A model generated the notes under the pieces. The model saw nothing but the letters and a program-made list of their open reading frames with translations, had not been told where the DNA came from and ran no database searches. The translations under genes and the position numbers were made by a program. Positions 57,861-64,000 of a stretch of DNA of 64,000 nt are shown here, one piece after another. The first letter of the stretch is position 1. Each line of letters opens with the position of its first letter. Origin of the DNA: an uncultured Ruminococcus sp. (GTDB taxonomy: Bacteria; Bacillota; Clostridia; Oscillospirales; CAG-272); NCBI GenBank assembly GCA_902778145.1, contig CACYWW010000004.1, positions 1-64,000 on the forward strand. Reading direction: 5' to 3'.

Positions 57861-58817
57861 ATGAAGAACGGGAGAATAATATTCTTCGGTACGCCGGAAT
57901 TCGCGGTCAGTATACTCGACGCTTTGATTACGTCGGAGTATGACGTGACAGCGGTTTTCACACAGACCGACAAGCCGAAGGGCAGGGGAAACAAGGTACA
58001 GATGCCGCCCGTAAAGGAATACGCGCTTGAACACGGCATACCCGTATATCAGCCCCGCACACTGCGTGACGACGCGGTGCTTGATGAAATTGAAGCCATG
58101 GCGCCGGATATGATAGTCGTCGCCGCTTACGGCAAGATATTCCCGAAGAGGCTGCTTGATATACCCGCGTACGGCTGTATAAACGTACACGGCTCGCTTC
58201 TGCCGTCATACCGAGGTGCCGCGCCCGTGCAGCGCAGCATCATAAACGGCGAGACCTTGACCGGCGTGACGATCATGCGGATGGACGAGGGCTGTGACAC
58301 GGGCGACATGATTGCGAAAACCGGAATACCGATACCGGAGGATATGGATTGCGGCGGACTGTTTGAAATTATGGGTCAGGTCGGATCAAAGCTTCTTGTC
58401 GATACTCTTCCGTCGATATTCGACGGCACTGCCGTGTATGAAAAGCAGGATCCTGCGCTCGCCACGATGAGCCAGAAGATAGAAAAAACAGAGCTTGCGC
58501 TCGATTTCAGCCGCCCCGCGAAGGAGCTGCACGATATGATCCGCGGCGTTTACCCGCTGCTCGTATGCGGCTGCGTACAGAATTCCGGAAAAGGAAAGAG
58601 AAATCTCAGGATCGCAAAGGCAGAGGTGACCGAGGGCGAAGGCGTTCCCGGTACCGTCATCAGAGCCGACGCGAAAAACGGCGTGCTTACGGTCGCGTGC
58701 GGTGAAGGCGCGCTCAACATAAAAGAACTGATACCGGAAGGTAAGCAGAAGATGTCGTGCGCGGACTATATCCGCGGCAGACAGATAAATGAGGGAGATA
58801 TACTGAGCCTGCAGTGA
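57861..58817 (+). CDS. fmt: Methionyl-tRNA formyltransferase
   Basis: A 318-residue Fmt: start KNGRIIFFGTPEFAVSIL, the folate-binding motif region NVHGSLLPSYRGAAP near 113-127, and GVTIMRMDEGCDTGD near 142. It formylates initiator Met-tRNA. The ATG at 57861 has TGGAGG seven bases upstream; an in-frame earlier start lies inside the preceding gene. Coupled to rsmB through TGATG. Confidence 0.97.
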   Translation: MKNGRIIFFGTPEFAVSILDALITSEYDVTAVFTQTDKPKGRGNKVQMPPVKEYALEHGIPVYQPRTLRDDAVLDEIEAMAPDMIVVAAYGKIFPKRLLDIPAYGCINVHGSLLPSYRGAAPVQRSIINGETLTGVTIMRMDEGCDTGDMIAKTGIPIPEDMDCGGLFEIMGQVGSKLLVDTLPSIFDGTAVYEKQDPALATMSQKIEKTELALDFSRPAKELHDMIRGVYPLLVCGCVQNSGKGKRNLRIAKAEVTEGEGVPGTVIRADAKNGVLTVACGEGALNIKELIPEGKQKMSCADYIRGRQINEGDILSLQ

Positions 58818-60148
58818 TGGCGCAACAAATGGAAACAAAAAAAGGTTATTCCGCGCGTGAGCTTGCGGTGCTGTCGCTATGCCGGCTCGAGCGCGAAGGA
58901 AAATTCGGTTCGCTCGAGGCTGACTCGGCCATAAAAAAATTCAGGCTCGAGGGAGCGGAGAGGGCGCTTTATACAAAGCTTTTCTATGGCGTAACCGAAA
59001 GAAGACTGACGCTCGACCACGTGATCGCCGTGTACTCCGACAAAAGGCCGGAGGAACTGAGCCTTGAAATGAAGAACATACTCAGGGTGTCCGTATATCA
59101 GATCCTGTATCTTGACCGGGTACCCGACTATTCCGCCGTGAACGAGGGCGCCGAGCTTGCGAAAAAGTATGTCAGAAAGTCCGCCGCCTCGTTCGTGAAC
59201 GCCGTGCTCCGCCGCGTCTGCCGCGACGGTATGCCGGAGATACACGACGACGGAGACGCCGCCGCGTATTGTTCCGTCAAATATTCCGTATCGCCGGATA
59301 TATGCCGCGCGTTCATAGCGGAATTCGGAAAAGATGAGACGGAGAAGCTTCTTTCGGCGCTGTTCAGACCGCAGTATATCACGCTGAGGGTCAACACGCT
59401 CAGATGCGGAAGGGAAGAGCTCATCTCTCTTCTCGCGGACAATGGCATCACAGCCGTACCGACCGAGAAAAGTCCGTTCGGCGTGAGACTTTGCGAACAC
59501 GTTGACACAACGACGCTCCTCGGGATCGTGAACGGGCTCGCTTATATTGAAGACGAGGCGAGCCAGATCGCCGTCGCCTTGCTTGCGCCGCGTCCCGGAG
59601 AGGTCGTGGCGGACGTCTGCGCGGCGCCGGGCGGAAAGACGGTCTCAGCGGCTATAATGATGGAAAACAAAGGCGTCATCTACGCCTCCGACATACACGA
59701 AAGCAAGCTTAAGCTGATAGAAAAAACTGCCCGGCTTTGCGGCACGGACATCATCCGCGTCAGCTGTCGTGACGGCAGAGAGACAGATCCCGCGCTTATC
59801 AACAAATGCGACAGGGTCTTATGCGACGTCCCGTGCTCCGGGCTCGGGGTCCTCGCGAAGAAGCCGGATATGAGATATAAGGAATACGGCGACGACGAAA
59901 GGCTTATCGCCACACAGAGGGCGATACTCAGGGCGTCGGCGCGATACGTGAAGGCTGGCGGCACGCTCGTTTATTCGACGTGCACGGTCGTTTCCCGAGA
60001 GAACGGGGAAAACGTTTCCGATTTCCTTGCGCAGAACGGTGATTTCACGCTTGTCGGGAGCACGACGCTGCTTCCTCACAGAGACGGCACCGACGGGTTT
60101 TACGTCGCCGTTATGAAAAAAGACAGTCAGATCGAAGGTAACGAATGA
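58817..60148 (+). CDS. rsmB: 16S rRNA m5C967 methyltransferase RsmB
   Basis: A 443-residue RsmB (Sun): N-terminal NusB-like RNA-binding domain (ARELAVLSLCRLEREGKFGS), and a SAM methyltransferase domain with CAAPGGKTVSAAIM near 275, catalytic Cys in LCDVPCSGLG near 335, and STCTV near 390. Starts TGATG at the fmt stop; a GTG one codon earlier is possible. Confidence 0.96.
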   Translation: MAQQMETKKGYSARELAVLSLCRLEREGKFGSLEADSAIKKFRLEGAERALYTKLFYGVTERRLTLDHVIAVYSDKRPEELSLEMKNILRVSVYQILYLDRVPDYSAVNEGAELAKKYVRKSAASFVNAVLRRVCRDGMPEIHDDGDAAAYCSVKYSVSPDICRAFIAEFGKDETEKLLSALFRPQYITLRVNTLRCGREELISLLADNGITAVPTEKSPFGVRLCEHVDTTTLLGIVNGLAYIEDEASQIAVALLAPRPGEVVADVCAAPGGKTVSAAIMMENKGVIYASDIHESKLKLIEKTARLCGTDIIRVSCRDGRETDPALINKCDRVLCDVPCSGLGVLAKKPDMRYKEYGDDERLIATQRAILRASARYVKAGGTLVYSTCTVVSRENGENVSDFLAQNGDFTLVGSTTLLPHRDGTDGFYVAVMKKDSQIEGNE

Positions 60149-61182
60149 AACCTGATATTTTATCGATGTATGAAAACGAGCTGTGCGAATACGTTCTCTC
60201 GATAGGAGAGCAGAAATACAGATCGGCGCAGCTATTCAAGTGGCTCCACTCCGGCACGGGGCTTGACGGTATGAGCAATATTCCGAAAAAAATGCGCGAG
60301 AAGCTCGCTGAAAACGCGCTCATCCCTTCCGTTGAGATCGAGGAAAAGCACGTTTCGGAGGACGGAACGGTCAAGTATCTTTTCCGCTGCCATGACGGAG
60401 AATTCATAGAATCCGTGTTCATGACACACGAATACGGCAACACCGTCTGCGTTTCAAGCCAGGTCGGCTGCCGTATGGGCTGCCGTTTCTGCGCGTCGAC
60501 TCTGAACGGGCTGAAAAGGAGCCTTGCCGCGTCCGAGATGCTTTCGCAGGTCTATACGGCGCAGAACGATACGGGAAAAAAGGTGTCGCACATCGTCATT
60601 ATGGGGATGGGAGAGCCGTTCGACAATTATGACAACGTGGTGCGTTTCATCAGACTGCTGAACAGTGAGAACGGGATGAATCTCTCGTGCCGTCATATCT
60701 CACTTTCCACATGCGGACTGACCGAAGGGATAAAACGCTTCGCAGATGAGGGGCTCCCCGTCACGCTTTCCGTTTCCCTCCACGCGCCGACAGACGATCA
60801 GAGAGACGCCGTGATGCCGGTCAACCGCCGTTATCCCATAAAAGAGCTCCTTGCCGCGTGCCGCGGATATTTTGAGAAGACCGGAAGGCGCATCAGCTTC
60901 GAATACGCCCTGATCGACGGCAAGAACAATTCTCAGGAGGACGCGGCGACACTTGCGAGGCTGCTCAAGTCTGAGCTTCCCGGCATGCCCGTCCACGTTA
61001 ACCTGATACCGGTAAATCCGATCAAAGAACGCGATTTCAAGCGCGGAGACAGGCAGGCGACGGAAAAATTCGTCGCGGAGCTTGAAAAACGCGGCGTCAA
61101 CGCGACCGTCAGACGCAGGCTCGGCGCTGACATAAACGCCTCCTGCGGACAGCTCAGAGCGAAAAAACTTGAGCAAAACTGA
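60145..61182 (+). CDS. rlmN: 23S rRNA/tRNA adenine-C2 methyltransferase RlmN
   Basis: A 345-residue radical-SAM RlmN: iron-sulfur cysteines 109, 113 and 116 in GCRMGCRFC, GMGEPFDNY near 153, SLHAPTDDQRD near 211 and a C-terminal Cys in GADINASCGQL. It makes m2A2503 in 23S rRNA and m2A37 in some tRNAs. Starts on the rsmB stop (ATGA). Confidence 0.97.
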   Translation: MKPDILSMYENELCEYVLSIGEQKYRSAQLFKWLHSGTGLDGMSNIPKKMREKLAENALIPSVEIEEKHVSEDGTVKYLFRCHDGEFIESVFMTHEYGNTVCVSSQVGCRMGCRFCASTLNGLKRSLAASEMLSQVYTAQNDTGKKVSHIVIMGMGEPFDNYDNVVRFIRLLNSENGMNLSCRHISLSTCGLTEGIKRFADEGLPVTLSVSLHAPTDDQRDAVMPVNRRYPIKELLAACRGYFEKTGRRISFEYALIDGKNNSQEDAATLARLLKSELPGMPVHVNLIPVNPIKERDFKRGDRQATEKFVAELEKRGVNATVRRRLGADINASCGQLRAKKLEQN

Positions 61183-61284
61183 CACGCACAAAAATTTAAT
61201 AAAAATTCATACTGTATATTTTTTGTTGTATTATAATGTAATTTACGGTCTGAACCGGGAAGAATTTATTCACCAGAAAGGACT

Positions 61285-61300
61285 GTGCGGCGAGCCGCAC
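61285..61300 (+). promoter_or_regulatory. Hairpin in front of the phosphatase start
   Basis: GTGCGG-CGAG-CCGCAC, a perfect 6-bp stem ten bases before ATG 61311. The only good Shine-Dalgarno (AAAGGA, 61277-61282) lies upstream of it, so folding would bring it near the start codon. Confidence 0.5.
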
Positions 61301-61310
61301 TGTTTGGATT

Positions 61311-62060
61311 ATGAGGCTATTCGGAAAAAGCGATACCGGAATGCGTCGCTCCGTAAATCAGGACAGGTTCCTGATCAGGGATTTCGGGGGCGGCTATGCT
61401 CTTTGCGCCGTGTTTGACGGTATGGGAGGCGCCAACGGAGGAGAAGAGGCAAGCTCCGCCGCGCTGCACGCGTTCGACGGCTGTATAACCGGCGATGTAT
61501 TGAACGCCATGCACGACGGCGAGCCGATAACAAGGTCTTATGCCGAAAAGCTGCTTTGCCGCGCCGCGGAAAAAGCCAACGCCGAGATATTCAGGCAGGG
61601 CGCCGCGCCTGAGCTTGAGGGCATGGGTACGACGGTGATAGCGGCGTTCATACTCCCGGACGAGGTGATCGCGCTTAATATCGGAGACAGCCGTCTGTAC
61701 GGCGAGAGCATGGGAGCGCTCCGGCAGATAAGTAAGGACAACTCGTACGTCCAGTATCTCATCGATATCGGGCGGATAACAAAAGAAGAAGCGGTCAACC
61801 ACCCGCAGAAGAACATAATCACCAAGTGTCTCGGTACGGAGGAAACGGTGGAACCCGATACTTACAGGATCGGTGAGGTCCCGGAAAAACTTCTCCTGTG
61901 CTCCGACGGACTTACCAACGCGCTGACCGAGGAATACATTTCCGAGGTGATAAGCGACGATTCGCACGGTGCGGAGGACAAGGTAAAGACCCTTGTGGAC
62001 GCCGCGAACGAAGCCGGCGGACCCGATAACATAACCGTTATACTTGTTGAGATCGACTGA
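61311..62060 (+). CDS. Stp/PrpC PP2C-type Ser/Thr phosphatase
   Basis: A 249-residue PP2C phosphatase: start LFGKSDTGMRRSVNQDRF, metal-binding VFDGMGGANGGEEAS near 35, and the C-terminal GGPDNITVILVEID with the second metal Asp. It reverses PrkC-type phosphorylation. Follows rlmN by ~130 bases with a TATAAT-like box at 61232-61237. Paired with the kinase gene 15 bases downstream. Confidence 0.95.
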   Translation: MRLFGKSDTGMRRSVNQDRFLIRDFGGGYALCAVFDGMGGANGGEEASSAALHAFDGCITGDVLNAMHDGEPITRSYAEKLLCRAAEKANAEIFRQGAAPELEGMGTTVIAAFILPDEVIALNIGDSRLYGESMGALRQISKDNSYVQYLIDIGRITKEEAVNHPQKNIITKCLGTEETVEPDTYRIGEVPEKLLLCSDGLTNALTEEYISEVISDDSHGAEDKVKTLVDAANEAGGPDNITVILVEID

Positions 62061-62075
62061 GTTGAGAGGTAAATA

Positions 62076-63935
62076 ATGGACGCATTCGATAAATATATTG
62101 GCAGAGTCTTTGACAAACGCTATAGAATAGAAAAAGTGATCGGCGTCGGCGGTATGGCGATAGTCTTCAAGGCCGAAGACATCCTTATGAACCGCACCGT
62201 CGCCATCAAAATGCTCAAAAACGATATAGCGGGTGACTCCGAAGCGCTCAGACGCTTCATCAACGAATCAAAAGCCGTTGCCATGCTTTCGCACGAGAAC
62301 ATCGTCAACATATACGACGTTTCCGTCAAGGGCAACACGAAATACATCGTAATGGAATATATAGAAGGGATAACGCTCAAGGCGTTCCTCAAGCACAAGG
62401 GCGGATCCCTTTCATGGCGCGAGACGCTGAACATTACGGAGCAGATCCTTCACGCGCTCGAACACGCGCACAGCAAGGGCGTCATCCACCGCGATATAAA
62501 GCCCCAGAACATAATGCTTCTGAAAAACGGGCTCATCAAGGTCGCCGACTTCGGTATAGCGAAGCTGCCGGACACCGATACGTTCACGGTCACCGATAAA
62601 GCGATCGGGACGGTAAACTATATATCTCCCGAGCAGGCGACGAACGAGGAACCGATCGACGAGCGCTCTGATCTTTATTCCGTCGGTGTGCTGATGTATG
62701 AGCTTTCGTGCGGCGAGCTTCCTTTCACGGGAGACACTCCGGTCGCCGTCGCTTACAAACATGTGAACGACACACCGAAGCATCCGCGCGAGCTGAAGCC
62801 GGATATGCCGCAGGGACTTGATCAGATCATCATGCGGGCGATGGAAAAATCTCCGGATATGAGGTATCAGTCCGCAAAGCAGATGCTTGCGCACATACAG
62901 GCTTTGAAGAAGAATCCCGGCATCAAATTCAGGACCGCGGCTGAAGCCGAAGCCCTCAGATCCGGTCAGAAAAAGAAGACGAAGAAAGAAAAAGAGAAGA
63001 AGCCGAAGAAAGAAAAGACCGAGCGCGAACGCGGCGGACTCGTTTTGCCGATAATCCTCGCGGTTCTTTCTGCCCTTCTCATAGTGGTGACTGTGCTTGT
63101 GTTCATCGCCTGGAAGAGCCTTTCGGATCAGTACAACCCTTCGGAGAAAAACGATGTCAAGATCAAGAATTACGTCGGCACCGTTTACAGCGAGGAACTG
63201 AGGGACGAGCTGAAGCAGCTCGGCTTCAGGGTAACTCTGAAACCCGGCGCAAACGGAACGCGCATAAACGAAATAGTCAAGCAGATGCCGGAGGCGGGCG
63301 AGGAAAAGAAGATAACGTCAGACCTTGAGCTCGTGCTTTACGTTTATACCGGCGCGACCACGTCGATCTTGCCTGACCTTTCATATCGCAGCTATTCAAA
63401 CGTACGCGCCGAATACATGGGCGTTTATGAGCTTGACGCCGTAAGGGTCGAGGATCAGAACGTCCCCGGCGAATACGTCATACGCACCGATCCGCCCGCG
63501 GGAAGCGAGGTGGAAGCCGGACAGAAAATAACGGTATATGTTTCGCGCGGAGCGAATGTCGCGCGTGAGCAGGTGCCGAACGTATGCGGGATCTCCGCCG
63601 TCGCCGCGCGTCAGCGGCTGCTTGAAAGCGGATTCGTTCTCGGAAACGTTCAGTATGTCGAATCGGATATGCCGGAGGGAACGGTCGTGTTCCAGAGCGT
63701 GACCGCGTTCACCGAAGCGCCCGTAAATACCGAAGTCAACATATCGATCTCACTCGGACCGCCTGAGACAGAGCCGCCGGAGACGGAGCCCGAAACGGAG
63801 ACCGAGACCGACCCCGGCGCGGAGACGGAGCCCGGAGAGGAGACGGAACCCGGAGAGGAAACAGAGCCCCAGGAGACCGAAACCGAAACCGAGCCGGAGG
63901 AGATCGGACCGGAGCCGGCCGACGGTAATGGATGA
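62076..63935 (+). CDS. PrkC-type Ser/Thr kinase with PASTA domains
   Basis: A 619-residue membrane kinase. Kinase domain 1-270 with Lys45 (VAIKML), catalytic Asp140 in HRDIKPQN and Asp158 in DFG; a basic juxtamembrane stretch; a single transmembrane helix ~324-347; three extracellular PASTA repeats (~358-560) that sense muropeptides; and an acidic Glu/Thr/Pro C-terminal tail (~570-619). It regulates cell-wall metabolism with the upstream phosphatase. The tail is unusual. Overlaps rsgA by eight bases. Confidence 0.96.
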   Translation: MDAFDKYIGRVFDKRYRIEKVIGVGGMAIVFKAEDILMNRTVAIKMLKNDIAGDSEALRRFINESKAVAMLSHENIVNIYDVSVKGNTKYIVMEYIEGITLKAFLKHKGGSLSWRETLNITEQILHALEHAHSKGVIHRDIKPQNIMLLKNGLIKVADFGIAKLPDTDTFTVTDKAIGTVNYISPEQATNEEPIDERSDLYSVGVLMYELSCGELPFTGDTPVAVAYKHVNDTPKHPRELKPDMPQGLDQIIMRAMEKSPDMRYQSAKQMLAHIQALKKNPGIKFRTAAEAEALRSGQKKKTKKEKEKKPKKEKTERERGGLVLPIILAVLSALLIVVTVLVFIAWKSLSDQYNPSEKNDVKIKNYVGTVYSEELRDELKQLGFRVTLKPGANGTRINEIVKQMPEAGEEKKITSDLELVLYVYTGATTSILPDLSYRSYSNVRAEYMGVYELDAVRVEDQNVPGEYVIRTDPPAGSEVEAGQKITVYVSRGANVAREQVPNVCGISAVAARQRLLESGFVLGNVQYVESDMPEGTVVFQSVTAFTEAPVNTEVNISISLGPPETEPPETEPETETETDPGAETEPGEETEPGEETEPQETETETEPEEIGPEPADGNG

Positions 63936-64000
63936 CGGCAAAACCGTTACCGCGAGGATAATCTCGTGCATCGGCGGACGTTACACCGTAGACACGGACG
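63928..64000 (+). CDS. rsgA: RsgA (ribosome small-subunit GTPase A), 5' end only
   Basis: The first 24 codons of a gene cut off by the window edge: after MDDGKTVTARI comes SCIGGRYTVDTD, like the OB-fold start of RsgA (GIGGFYxV in other Bacillota). Position directly after the PrkC kinase is the usual location of rsgA. It starts inside the kinase stop region. Confidence 0.7.
   Translation, partial: MDDGKTVTARIISCIGGRYTVDTD

Overview
The window looks like a chromosomal segment of a moderately high-GC anaerobic Bacillota, class Clostridia, probably a gut-type plant-glycan degrader. The evidence is the gene set: a RemA/DUF370 - gmk - rpoZ - priA - def - fmt - rsmB - rlmN - Stp - PrkC - rsgA run, a ylxM-ffh-rpsP-khpA operon, a DUF4317 protein, a TsaE/TsaB pair and YicC, with sigma-A-like promoters (TTGACA-17-TATAAT) and strong Shine-Dalgarno sites. 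No phage, transposase, CRISPR array or rRNA operon is visible. Species cannot be named from this alone.

Layout. 1-2 kb (minus): trmB, a flavin reductase and a DUF2975-like membrane protein. 2-5.8 kb (plus): a HAAS/DUF1700-type membrane protein, a DUF4097 protein, a DUF378 protein and a methyltransferase. 5.8-15.3 kb (plus): a tightly overlapping seven-gene operon with an unusual membrane-domain/2-hydroxyacid-dehydrogenase fusion, a TrmN6-like methylase, uvrA, a HIRAN protein, an M3 peptidase, a DUF4317 protein and an RlmI-like methylase. 15.3-24.5 kb (minus): two paralogous ~1,000-residue lipoproteins of unknown function followed by a GH2 beta-galactosidase. 24.6-31.4 kb: a 75-aa orphan, a sugar acetyltransferase, the ylxM-ffh-rpsP-khpA operon, then pfkB, a lipid kinase and a secreted GH5-like enzyme. 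31.4-34.8 kb (minus): tsaE-tsaB-rpiB-GH27 alpha-galactosidase-ruvX, the last with a zinc-ribbon-like N-terminus. 34.8-39.5 kb (plus): S1 protein, DUF3048 lipoprotein, CBM9-like protein and GH36 alpha-galactosidase.

39.5-48.2 kb is the least explained part: a NYN-domain (PIN-like nuclease) protein, a convergent regulator with two N-terminal HTH domains and a repeat-rich promoter region, a zinc-ribbon multi-pass membrane protein, a 1,160-residue exported protein whose apparent C-terminal domain continues in another frame after an A6 run, and a small membrane protein. 48.2-52.3 kb holds an RpiB/LacAB paralogue, tRNA-Gln, a MITE-like chain of hairpins, an A+T-rich orphan gene, a DUF3737 protein, a PatB/MalY C-S lyase and a tRNA-Met/tRNA-Glu pair. 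52.3-64 kb (plus) is the conserved housekeeping run ending in the first codons of rsgA.

Functionally, the window combines information-processing genes (rRNA/tRNA modification, translation start, SRP, NER, PriA) with scattered galactoside-degrading enzymes (GH2, GH27, GH36, plus GH5 and a CBM9-like protein), with no sugar transporter visible. Most exploratory interest lies in the NYN/HTH/exported-protein region, the twin lipoproteins beside lacZ, and the two unusual fusions.
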